64,000 nucleotides of DNA from SZUA-448 sp964602475 (GTDB lineage: Bacteria; Bacillota; Clostridia; Lachnospirales; Lachnospiraceae), in NCBI GenBank assembly GCA_964602475.1, contig CAZRRN010000006.1, forward strand, positions 11,603 to 75,602. Direction: 5' to 3'. Both the position numbers and the translations under genes were made by a program. Every line of letters begins with the position of its first letter. The first letter of the stretch is position 1. This document shows, in pieces, positions 16,614-25,061 of the stretch. The notes below the pieces were generated by a model, which worked only from the letters and a program-made list of their open reading frames with translations, made no database searches and was not told where the DNA came from.

Positions 16614-18018
16614 TGAAATCTGCAAGATAACAGGCGGTACCCTGCTTTTCGCAAAGAAATCAGAAAATCCCGGAGAAATCAGAGTGTCTTCCGTTATTAT
16701 CAATTCAAGAGAGGGGAAAGAAGGCAGTCTGTTTATTCCGATTATCGGTGAAAATACCGATGCGCATGACTATATTCCGGATGCATACAGCCGTGGAACC
16801 AGAGTGACGCTGACCTCAAGGAACGAAATGCTGTCTAAGACTCCCGACATGGTCTATATCTGTGTTGAGAATACACTGCTGGCTTTGCAGCAGCTTGGAA
16901 CCGGATTGCGTAATGACTTTCGAGGTACAGTGATCGGAATTACCGGAAGTGTCGGAAAATCAACAACAAAAGAAATGGTGGCTGCCGCTCTGGAATCCCA
17001 ATACACAGTGCTGAAGACCTATGGAAATAAAAACAGTCAGATCGGCGTACCGCTGATGATGCTTGAGCTTGAAGATAAATACCGTTATGCTGTCATTGAG
17101 ATGGGGATGAGTCTTGAAGGTGAAATGAAAAAACTTGCGGATATTGTCCGCCCGTCTGCAGCTGTACTGACGAACATCGGAGTTGCACATATCGGACAGC
17201 TTGGAACACAGGAGAATATCAGACGGGAAAAGCTGCAGATCTGCAGCCGGTTTCAGGAGCAGGGAGGAACATTATACGTCAATGGAGAGGATCCTCTGCT
17301 GAAAGACATACAAAAGCTGATGCCTGATAAAAAGATAACGGTAAAAACCTTCGGGCTTAATTCCGGCTGTGATTATTATGCGGAGAAGATAGAAACGGCG
17401 GGAGAATATACAGAATTTGTGTTCTGCAGCAGAGAAGGCTCGGTCAGAGAGCCGGTGCTGCTTCCGGTCATCGGGATGCATAATGTTATTGATGCGGTAT
17501 CTGCACTTGCTGTTGCAGACGGTGAAGGACTGTCCGCAGATATTGCAAAGAAAGGACTTGAGCTTTATCGTCCGATGTCCATGCGTGGAAGAACAGAAAA
17601 TATCAATGGAATTATCTTAATTGATGATACCTATAATGCCAGCCCGGATTCCATGAAAAGTGGTCTCGATATGCTTGGAGGAATTACAAATACGGGAAGA
17701 AAAATAGCTGTTCTTGCAGATATTCTGGAGCTTGGAGATTATTCGGCAGCCTGTCATTATGAAGTCGGGGCATATGCAGCATTGAAACACCCGGATATTC
17801 TGATAGCAATCGGAACAGAAGCAGCACAAATCGCAAAGGGAGCAAGAGAAAAGCGGAATGGTTCTTTGCCGGAGGTGTATTATTTTACAGAACAGGAGGA
17901 AGCATACAATACTATGCTGAACAGCCTGAAACCGGGAGACATCATATATCTCAAGGGGTCACGTGGGATGCACCTTGACCAGACAGCAAAGAAAATCCGC
18001 GAGCAATACACTGTTTAG
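16594..18018 (+). CDS. murF: UDP-MurNAc-tripeptide D-Ala-D-Ala ligase MurF
   Basis: The 474-residue enzyme adds the D-Ala-D-Ala dipeptide, giving the pentapeptide precursor. The Mur-ligase P-loop ITGSVGKSTTKEM is near residue 117; YGNKNSQIGVPL and DDTYNASPDSM are hallmark MurF motifs. AGGAGG lies 6 nt before the ATG, inside the end of murE. It is followed by priA after 14 bp. In many dcw clusters mraY follows murF; here it does not. Confidence 0.97.
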   Translation: MKSISVNEICKITGGTLLFAKKSENPGEIRVSSVIINSREGKEGSLFIPIIGENTDAHDYIPDAYSRGTRVTLTSRNEMLSKTPDMVYICVENTLLALQQLGTGLRNDFRGTVIGITGSVGKSTTKEMVAAALESQYTVLKTYGNKNSQIGVPLMMLELEDKYRYAVIEMGMSLEGEMKKLADIVRPSAAVLTNIGVAHIGQLGTQENIRREKLQICSRFQEQGGTLYVNGEDPLLKDIQKLMPDKKITVKTFGLNSGCDYYAEKIETAGEYTEFVFCSREGSVREPVLLPVIGMHNVIDAVSALAVADGEGLSADIAKKGLELYRPMSMRGRTENINGIILIDDTYNASPDSMKSGLDMLGGITNTGRKIAVLADILELGDYSAACHYEVGAYAALKHPDILIAIGTEAAQIAKGAREKRNGSLPEVYYFTEQEEAYNTMLNSLKPGDIIYLKGSRGMHLDQTAKKIREQYTV

Positions 18019-18032
18019 AAAGAGGAAACGGC

Positions 18033-20306
18033 ATGCTGTATGCTGATATCATTGTCGATATTTCACATGAGAATCTGGACCGGACTTACCAGTATGCTGT
18101 TCCGGAGGAAATGATTTCTTCGGCGGTTGTCGGAACGCCGGTTGAAATTCCCTTTGGGAACGGCGGACGTATTATTAGGGGGTATATTATAGGTTTGAGT
18201 GACGAACCCAAAATCAACCCTGAAAAAATTAAATATATTAAAAAGGCAGAACAGAACGGTATTGTGATAGAAAGCAGAATGATTGCTCTGGCTTCCAAGA
18301 TGAGGGAATTGTATGGCGGAACCATGAATGATGCCCTGAGGACAGTAACACCGGTGAAGAGAACCATTCGCGCTGTAAATCAAAAAACAATCAGACGGAA
18401 TATCTCAAAGGAAGAGATTGAAAAGCTGCTTGATATTGCGGTTAAAAAACATCATACGGCCAGAGAACGTCTGCTTCGTGAGCTTTTGAAGGAAAAAGAG
18501 CTTGATTATGAGCTTGTGATACATAAGCTGAACATAAACAGAAAAACAATATTGGAGTTTGCATCGGAAGGGATAGTTTCGGTGGAAGAAAGCCGGGCTT
18601 ATCGCAACCCGGGCAGTACAGAGCTTTTCAAAACAGATGGAAAAGAAGAAGGAAATCCGTGGAAAAACATAACAAAATTAAACGAGGAGCAGCAGTCGGC
18701 AGCAGATGAGGTAATGAAAGATTACCGGGACGGAAGATATGGAACCTACCTCCTTTACGGCGTAACAGGAAGCGGAAAAACAGAGGTTTATCTGGAACTC
18801 ATACGACAGGTTGTTGAAGCTGGACGGCAGGTTATCATGCTGATTCCTGAAATCGCACTGACCTATCAGACAATGATTCGTTTCCGGCAACGATTCGGAA
18901 ACAGAGTTTCTTTTATGCATTCCCGTTTGTCTGACGGAGAACGGTATGATCAGTATGTACGTGCGGCAGAAGGGGATATCGATATAATGATTGGTCCGCG
19001 TTCTGCATTATTTACACCGTTTCGGGATCCCGGACTGATTATTATTGATGAAGAACACGAAGCCAGCTATAAAAGTGAACAGGTACCAAAATACCATGCA
19101 AGAGAGCTTGCCGTGGAATATGCAGCAATGCTTGGTGCCTCTGTACTTCTTGGCTCTGCGACACCATCCTTAGAATCCTACTATCGGGCAGAGCGTGGCG
19201 AATACAGACTCTTACGACTGACAAGGCGTGCCGGAAAGGCAGAACTTCCTGCGGTACATATCGTTGATATGAGAGAAGAACTGAAGGCGCATAACGTATC
19301 AGTCTTCAGCCGGCAGCTCCGGGCTCTGATGGAAGACCGGCTTAAAAAAAAGCAGCAGATTATGATTTTTATCAACCGTAGGGGGTTTGCCGGGTTTGTA
19401 TCCTGCAGAAGCTGCGGAGAAGCACTTCGGTGTCCGCACTGTGAGGTATCACTGACAGCACACAATAACGGCCGGTTGATCTGCCATTACTGCGGATTTG
19501 AACGACAGATGCCAAAGAACTGTCCGTCTTGCGGTTCGAAGTACATAGCGCTGTTCGGTACGGGAACTCAGAAGGTGGAAACAATCATTCAAAGAGAATT
19601 TCCAGGAGCAAGGGTGTTAAGAATGGATGCCGACACAACAAGACAGAAGGAAGGGCACGAACAGATTCTTTCTGCATTTGCAAATGAGGAAGCGGATATT
19701 CTGGTTGGTACTCAGATGATTGTGAAGGGTCATGATTTTGAAAGAGTAACACTAATGGGAATTATTGCAGCAGATCTTTCACTTCAGACTGCTGATTACA
19801 GGGCGGGTGAGCGAACCTTTCAGCTTCTTACACAGGCAGCAGGGCGTTCCGGACGTGCAAAAGATGCCGGGGAGGTGGTGATACAGACCTATCAGCCCGA
19901 GCATTACAGTATTACAGCAGCGGCATCAGAGGATTATCTGACATTTTACCATAGTGAGATGATGTACCGAAAAGCATTGGGTTATCCGCCTGTTTCCTGT
20001 CTGGCATCAATTCTTCTTGGAGCAGAAAACGAAAAAATTGTAACAGAATCGGCTGATGTTCTGGCAGACGGGATTCGCGCATGGATGGAGGAATATGATC
20101 TGACCGAAACAGGGACGATCATAGGACCTGCGCCGGCAGGAATTTCAAAGCTGCGGGATATTTACCGAAAGGTCATTTATATCAAGCACAGTGATGCAGG
20201 AATACTGACGCGCTGCAGGGATGCAATGGAACAGACGGTCAAGGATAATCCGGCATTTTCCGAATGTACGGTTCAGTTTGATTTTAATCCGTTGACATCA
20301 TACTGA
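18033..20306 (+). CDS. priA: Primosomal protein N' (replication restart helicase PriA)
   Basis: The 757-residue superfamily 2 helicase reloads the replisome at stalled forks. After an N-terminal DNA-binding domain (VDISHENLDRTYQYAVPE), the helicase core has motif I GVTGSGKTEVY (about 242), DEEH (about 339), SATPSLESYYRA, and motif V-VI with GTQMIVKGHDFERVTLMG and QAAGRSGRA. Between the lobes, eight cysteines in CXXC pairs (CRSC, CPHC, CHYC, CPSC; residues about 456-498) form the two zinc sites. Length and order are as expected. It sits between murF and def, as in other Clostridia. Confidence 0.97.
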   Translation: MLYADIIVDISHENLDRTYQYAVPEEMISSAVVGTPVEIPFGNGGRIIRGYIIGLSDEPKINPEKIKYIKKAEQNGIVIESRMIALASKMRELYGGTMNDALRTVTPVKRTIRAVNQKTIRRNISKEEIEKLLDIAVKKHHTARERLLRELLKEKELDYELVIHKLNINRKTILEFASEGIVSVEESRAYRNPGSTELFKTDGKEEGNPWKNITKLNEEQQSAADEVMKDYRDGRYGTYLLYGVTGSGKTEVYLELIRQVVEAGRQVIMLIPEIALTYQTMIRFRQRFGNRVSFMHSRLSDGERYDQYVRAAEGDIDIMIGPRSALFTPFRDPGLIIIDEEHEASYKSEQVPKYHARELAVEYAAMLGASVLLGSATPSLESYYRAERGEYRLLRLTRRAGKAELPAVHIVDMREELKAHNVSVFSRQLRALMEDRLKKKQQIMIFINRRGFAGFVSCRSCGEALRCPHCEVSLTAHNNGRLICHYCGFERQMPKNCPSCGSKYIALFGTGTQKVETIIQREFPGARVLRMDADTTRQKEGHEQILSAFANEEADILVGTQMIVKGHDFERVTLMGIIAADLSLQTADYRAGERTFQLLTQAAGRSGRAKDAGEVVIQTYQPEHYSITAAASEDYLTFYHSEMMYRKALGYPPVSCLASILLGAENEKIVTESADVLADGIRAWMEEYDLTETGTIIGPAPAGISKLRDIYRKVIYIKHSDAGILTRCRDAMEQTVKDNPAFSECTVQFDFNPLTSY

Positions 20307-20334
20307 CGGAAATAAATAAAATGGAGGAAATACG

Positions 20335-20811
20335 ATGGCACTCAGAAATATCAGAAAATTTGGAGATCCGGTACTTGAAAAGGTTTCAAAACCGCTTACC
20401 GAGGTGAATGAAAAAACAGTTGAGCTGGTAAACGATATGTTGGAAACCATGTATGATATGAACGGAGTCGGGCTTGCAGCGGTTCAGGTAGGAATACTGA
20501 AACGTCTGGTTGTGATTGATGTATCTCCGGAACAGGATCAGCCGATTGTACTGATTAATCCGGAAATCATTGAAATGTCGGGCGAGCAGACGGGAGGAGA
20601 GGGGTGCCTTAGTCTGCCGGGAAAGGTCGGAACCGTTTCTCGACCGGATTTCGTAAGGGTGAAGGCTCTGGACGAGACACTGCAGGAACAGCTGCTTACA
20701 GGAACCGGGTTGTTAGCAAGAGCTTTCTGCCATGAGATAGACCATCTGGATGGAATTCTTTATACCGAACGTATGACAGGAGAGCTCGCAGACTGTGAGG
20801 ACGAAGAATGA
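20335..20811 (+). CDS. def: Peptide deformylase
   Basis: The 158-residue metalloenzyme removes the formyl group from new proteins. Motif 1 reads GVGLAAVQVG (44-53), with Val where Pro is most common; motif 2 is EGCLSLPG with metal ligand Cys91; motif 3 is HEIDH with ligands His133 and His137 and catalytic Glu134. AATGGAGGAAATACG gives a good ribosome site. It overlaps fmt by 4 nt (ATGA), linking removal of the formyl group to the enzyme that adds it. Confidence 0.97.
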   Translation: MALRNIRKFGDPVLEKVSKPLTEVNEKTVELVNDMLETMYDMNGVGLAAVQVGILKRLVVIDVSPEQDQPIVLINPEIIEMSGEQTGGEGCLSLPGKVGTVSRPDFVRVKALDETLQEQLLTGTGLLARAFCHEIDHLDGILYTERMTGELADCEDEE

Positions 20812-21770
20812 AACGGATGATATTTATGGGAACTCCGGAGCTTGCTGCAACGGTTCTGCAGGCATTGATCGATGAAAAATACAACATTATTGCTGCAGTA
20901 ACACAGCCGGATCGGCCAAAGGGCCGGGGAAACACGGTTACCTGTTCTCCGGTGAAGGAGCTTTGCACACAATATGGAATCCCCGTGCTGCAGCCGGAAC
21001 GTGCCAGAAATCCGGAGTTTATTGAAGAGATAAGAAAACTTACTCCGGATGTAATCGTTGTAGCTGCTTACGGGAAAATTCTTCCGAACGAAATTCTAAC
21101 GCTCCCAAAATACGGATGTATCAATGTTCATACCTCGCTGTTACCGGATTACAAGGGTGCAGCTCCGATTCAATGGGTCATCCTAAACGGCGAAAAGAAG
21201 ACCGGAGTTACGATCATGTATATGAATGAGGGATGTGATACAGGCGATATTATCAGTGCAAAGGAAGTAGAAATATTGCCGGAGGATACCGGAGAAAGCC
21301 TGACTAAACGGCTTGCCTGCGAAGGATCGAAGCTTCTGACCGAAACATTATGTGAGCTGAAGGAAGGACGTGCTGGACGTCAGCCGCAGGATCCTAATAA
21401 GGGCAGGTACTTTTCTGTAATAGAGAAAACCCTCGGCTGTCTTGACTTTACAAGACCGGCAGAAGAGCTGGAACGTTATATCCGCGGTCTTAATCCTTGG
21501 CCATGTGCGTATACCTATCTTGACGGAAAAATGCTGAAACTTTGGAAAGCCAATGTGATGCAGGAGCAATCCTCGGAAGCAGAGAAGCTTTTACATACCG
21601 TACCGGGAACTATCATTTCAGCAGAGAATAAAAACCTGCAGATACAGACAGGCGATGGGATTCTGATTCTGACAAAGCTTCAGCTGGAGGGAAAGAAAAA
21701 AATGAATGCAGAGGAGTTCCTGCGGGGTTATACAATAAAGCCGGGAACCATACTGAAGAGAGAAAGATAA
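20808..21770 (+). CDS. fmt: Methionyl-tRNA formyltransferase
   Basis: The 320-residue enzyme formylates initiator Met-tRNA using 10-formyl-tetrahydrofolate. The N-terminal hydrolase-fold domain starts MIFMGTPELAATVL and contains the catalytic set in NVHTSLLPDYKGAAPIQW and GCDTGDI; a C-terminal tRNA-binding OB-like domain follows after about residue 205 (GLNPWPCAYTYL). Translation is coupled to def by an ATGA overlap. Length is normal. Confidence 0.97.
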   Translation: MKRMIFMGTPELAATVLQALIDEKYNIIAAVTQPDRPKGRGNTVTCSPVKELCTQYGIPVLQPERARNPEFIEEIRKLTPDVIVVAAYGKILPNEILTLPKYGCINVHTSLLPDYKGAAPIQWVILNGEKKTGVTIMYMNEGCDTGDIISAKEVEILPEDTGESLTKRLACEGSKLLTETLCELKEGRAGRQPQDPNKGRYFSVIEKTLGCLDFTRPAEELERYIRGLNPWPCAYTYLDGKMLKLWKANVMQEQSSEAEKLLHTVPGTIISAENKNLQIQTGDGILILTKLQLEGKKKMNAEEFLRGYTIKPGTILKRER

Positions 21771-21809
21771 CGAAATGCTGCACCAAAAGAACTATGAGCG
21801 AGGACAGAT

Positions 21810-23186
21810 ATGAACCAGAGAGAGGCAGCAGCGAAGGCTGTAACAGAAATTATTGATCGGCAAAAACCGGCACATATTGTTGTAGCAGATATGCTGGAAC
21901 GGAATCCGGAATGGAAACCGGAGGAACGTGCTTTTGCAAAAAGACTTACAGAAGGTACAGTAGAACGGCTTTTTGCATTAGATGCGGTTTTGTCGGAGGT
22001 ATCAAGTACAAAGCTTACGAAAATGAAGCCTTTGGTTCGAAACATTCTCCGCTGCGGAGTATATCAGCTTTATTATATGGAAGCGGTTCCTGATTCTGCT
22101 GTATGCAATGAGGCGGTTAAGCTTGTAAAAAAGAACGGGTTATCAGGACTTGGTGGATTTGTAAATGCAGTTCTTCGGAATGCGGCACGCAGCAGGGATC
22201 GGAAATTAAAGGATTCAAAGCCGGAAACTGCTTCAGACAATGATGATCTGGCAGCACTCGAGCTTGAAACCTCAACTCCTGTCTGGCTGCTGAAACAATG
22301 GGCAAGAGACTATGGGAAAGATACGGCCGAAAGGATAAGCAGGGCGCAGTTTGATGAAAATCCACTTACGGTACGCTGTAATCTAAGCAGAATAACACCG
22401 GAAGAGCTCTTAAATCGTTTAACAGCAGACGGAGCAGAAGCTGAACCTGCGAAATACTGTCCGTATGCTTTTTATCTGAAGGGCTGCGGAAAGCTTACAG
22501 AGCTTTCCTCCTTTAGGGAGGGATTGTTTCAAATTCAGGATATCAGCTCGGTTCTTGTCGGTATATCAGCCGGAATTAAGGGCGGTGAATGCATTTTAGA
22601 TCTCTGTGCTGCTCCCGGCGGAAAAACTCTGCATCTTGCCGATCTTCTGGCTTTTTACTCCGATGGAAAGAATCCGGGGTTTATCGAAGCAAGAGATGTC
22701 TCCGAGCAGAAGCTTTCTCTTATAAAGGATAATCTGAAGCGAAGCAGGCTTGGACAGGTATCAGTGGTTTTGGCAGATGCAACAGTACTAACACCGAAGT
22801 GGCAGGACGCTGCGGATGTTGTCATTGCCGATGTTCCCTGTTCCGGGACGGGAGTCATTGGAAGAAAACCGGATATCAAATATAACATGTCAGAGGAAAA
22901 GCAAAAAGCTTTGATTGCATTACAGCATGAAATACTGAAAAATGCAGTCTGTTATGTTAAACCGGGCGGAACGCTGATATTTAGCACCTGTACTTTGAAT
23001 AAGGAAGAAAATGATGGAGGAAGGGAGTTCCTGATGAAGCTCGGAATGAAACCGGGCAGTCTTGTACCATACCTTGGGGAAGTGCTGAAGGAACCGACGC
23101 TTTCCGAGGGGTATTTACAGCTGGTACCTGGAATTCACGGAACAGATGGTTTTTATCTTTCTCGTTTTCAAAAACCACGGTCTTAA
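21810..23186 (+). CDS. rsmB: 16S rRNA (cytosine-967-C5)-methyltransferase RsmB
   Basis: The 458-residue enzyme has an N-terminal NusB-like RNA-binding domain (RLTEGTVERLFALDAVL to about 140) and a C-terminal Rossmann methyltransferase domain. The SAM motif LDLCAAPGGKT is near residue 262, DVPCSGTG with one catalytic cysteine near 340, and FSTCTLNKEEND with the second cysteine near 395. A linker of about 20 residues near 135-155 is rich in charged residues. It lies 39 bp after fmt and just before rlmN, two RNA-modifying enzymes in a translation-focused group. Confidence 0.96.
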   Translation: MNQREAAAKAVTEIIDRQKPAHIVVADMLERNPEWKPEERAFAKRLTEGTVERLFALDAVLSEVSSTKLTKMKPLVRNILRCGVYQLYYMEAVPDSAVCNEAVKLVKKNGLSGLGGFVNAVLRNAARSRDRKLKDSKPETASDNDDLAALELETSTPVWLLKQWARDYGKDTAERISRAQFDENPLTVRCNLSRITPEELLNRLTADGAEAEPAKYCPYAFYLKGCGKLTELSSFREGLFQIQDISSVLVGISAGIKGGECILDLCAAPGGKTLHLADLLAFYSDGKNPGFIEARDVSEQKLSLIKDNLKRSRLGQVSVVLADATVLTPKWQDAADVVIADVPCSGTGVIGRKPDIKYNMSEEKQKALIALQHEILKNAVCYVKPGGTLIFSTCTLNKEENDGGREFLMKLGMKPGSLVPYLGEVLKEPTLSEGYLQLVPGIHGTDGFYLSRFQKPRS

Positions 23187-23223
23187 AAGAAAACCGTTTA
23201 CTTTATTACTAACTGGGGGATGT

Positions 23224-24300
23224 ATGGGAAGAACAGAAATTAAATCCATGTATTTTGAAGAACTCTCCGAAGTGACAGCACAGATGAATGAGCCGTCCTT
23301 TCGCACAAAGCAGCTTTACGAATGGATGCATGGAGCACTGGCGACTTCTTTTGATGAGATGAGTAATCTTCCGGCTGAATTTCGCTGTAAACTGGAAGAA
23401 ATGTGTCTGTTGACCGTACTGGAGCCGGTTGAAATATTGCGCTCAGAGCTTGACGGTACCTGTAAATTCCTTTTCCGTTTACCGGAAGAAGACCAGAAAC
23501 TGAAGAACAATGTAATAGAAAGTGTTCTGATGAAATATCATCACGGAAATTCAGTCTGCATTTCTTCACAGGTCGGCTGCCGGATGGGCTGTCGATTCTG
23601 CGCCTCCACTCTTGGCGGCCTGGAACGGAATCTGACCGCTGCCGAGATGCTCGATCAGGTTTACCGGATTCGGAAAATATCAGGGGAGCGTGTTGACAGC
23701 ATCGTTGTTATGGGAACCGGTGAGCCCATGGATAACTTTGACAATCTGGTTCGCTTTATACGTCTGGTTTCCGAGAAACAGGGTCTGAATATCAGCAGGC
23801 GCAACATTACGGTATCGACCTGCGGACTGACAGAGGGCATACGAAAGCTTGCTGAGGAAATACCGCAGGTAACGCTTGCATTGTCTTTGCATGCGCCAAA
23901 CGATGAATTGAGAAAGACCATTATGCCGGTTGCAAACAAATATACAATACAGGAGATTCTGGCGGCAACGGATGAATTTTTTAAGAAAACAGGGCGTCGT
24001 GTAACCTTTGAATATAGTCTGATTAAAGGAGTCAATGATCGGACGGAACATGCGGAGGAACTGGCACAGAAGCTGAAAAACCGTAGCTGTCATGTGAATC
24101 TGATTCCGATCAATCCGATTGCAGAACGTGATTTCTGTTCTGCTACAATGACCAATGTTGCCAATTTCAAAAATATACTTGAAAAATACAGAATAAATGT
24201 TACTATAAGAAGAGAAATGGGCTCAGATATCAATGCTGCCTGTGGGCAGCTAAGGAAGAGCTATGCAATGGAAGGACAGAAGGGAGGACCGGAACAGTGA
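23224..24300 (+). CDS. rlmN: Dual-specificity RNA methyltransferase RlmN
   Basis: This radical-SAM enzyme methylates C2 of adenosine in 23S rRNA (A2503) and some tRNAs. The cluster motif CRMGCRFC puts the three Fe-S ligands at Cys119, 123 and 126. GTGEPMDNFDN, SLHAPND and INPI near the end are characteristic. I choose ATG 23224, which has GGGGG just upstream and gives 358 residues; the longer reading from 23146 would overlap rsmB and add 26 atypical residues. The stop overlaps the phosphatase gene by 4 nt (GTGA). Confidence 0.96.
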   Translation: MGRTEIKSMYFEELSEVTAQMNEPSFRTKQLYEWMHGALATSFDEMSNLPAEFRCKLEEMCLLTVLEPVEILRSELDGTCKFLFRLPEEDQKLKNNVIESVLMKYHHGNSVCISSQVGCRMGCRFCASTLGGLERNLTAAEMLDQVYRIRKISGERVDSIVVMGTGEPMDNFDNLVRFIRLVSEKQGLNISRRNITVSTCGLTEGIRKLAEEIPQVTLALSLHAPNDELRKTIMPVANKYTIQEILAATDEFFKKTGRRVTFEYSLIKGVNDRTEHAEELAQKLKNRSCHVNLIPINPIAERDFCSATMTNVANFKNILEKYRINVTIRREMGSDINAACGQLRKSYAMEGQKGGPEQ

Positions 24301-25022
24301 AGTCGTTTGCGCTGACAGATGTCGGACAAAAGAGAGAATGCAATCAGGATTACATCTACCGCAACGAAGAACCGGTCGGTATGTTCCCGAATCTATTTAT
24401 TGTAGCAGACGGAATGGGAGGGCACAATGCAGGTGATTATGCCTCCCGTTTCTGCGTCGAGGATTTTACCAGAAGAATAAGTGAAAGCAAAGAAAAAACA
24501 GTAATCAGCACCATTGAACATGCAATCCGCGAAACAAACGAACAGTTGATTTTGCAGGCGAAGGAACATGCTGATCTGGATGGGATGGGAACCACATTTG
24601 TCCTGGTATCAATCTTTGAACGGCATCTTTATGTGGCGAATATCGGAGACAGCCGGCTATACATAATCGGGTCTGAGATAAAGCAGATTACGATGGATCA
24701 CTCTCTGGTTGCCGAAATGGTTCGGAACGGAGATCTGAACGAAGAAGAAGCCAGATTTCATCCGAACAAGAATATTGTAACAAGGGCTCTTAGCACCAAT
24801 GGTGTGGTAGTTCCTGATTTTTTTGAAGTTGATATTTCGCCCGAGGATATTGTATTATTATGCTCTGACGGATTATTTACAATGCTGGAGAACAGCGAGA
24901 TATTCAGTATTGTCAAGCAATACGGGGATCATCTTGAGGAAGCTTGCAGCGAACTGATCAAACGGGCGAACGAATACGGAGGAAAAGATAATATTTCCGT
25001 GATACTGATTGGCGAATCGTAA
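24297..25022 (+). CDS. prpC: PP2C-type serine/threonine phosphatase (Stp/PrpC)
   Basis: The 241-residue cytoplasmic phosphatase removes phosphate from targets of the kinase encoded next to it. Motifs of the PPM family are present: DVGQKRECNQD (about 8-18), VADGMGGHNAGDYAS with metal-binding Asp (about 37), DGMGTTFV, NIGDSRLY, and near the end CSDGLFTML and GGKDNISVIL. It starts with GTG in a 4-nt overlap with rlmN. A kinase gene follows after 39 bp, the standard partner arrangement. Confidence 0.97.
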   Translation: MKSFALTDVGQKRECNQDYIYRNEEPVGMFPNLFIVADGMGGHNAGDYASRFCVEDFTRRISESKEKTVISTIEHAIRETNEQLILQAKEHADLDGMGTTFVLVSIFERHLYVANIGDSRLYIIGSEIKQITMDHSLVAEMVRNGDLNEEEARFHPNKNIVTRALSTNGVVVPDFFEVDISPEDIVLLCSDGLFTMLENSEIFSIVKQYGDHLEEACSELIKRANEYGGKDNISVILIGES

Positions 25023-25061
25023 TAAGCTCAGAACCAAATCAGAAAGGTTAAGGTACAGGGA

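Noticed and set aside
20464..20493. Loss of function in peptide deformylase because of GLAAVQ in place of GLAAPQ
   Set aside because: All metal ligands and the catalytic glutamate are present; the change is outside the catalytic residues and appears tolerable.
23680..24093. Minus-strand ORF of 137 codons opposite rlmN
   Set aside because: It is antisense to the radical-SAM core of RlmN and has no independent support.
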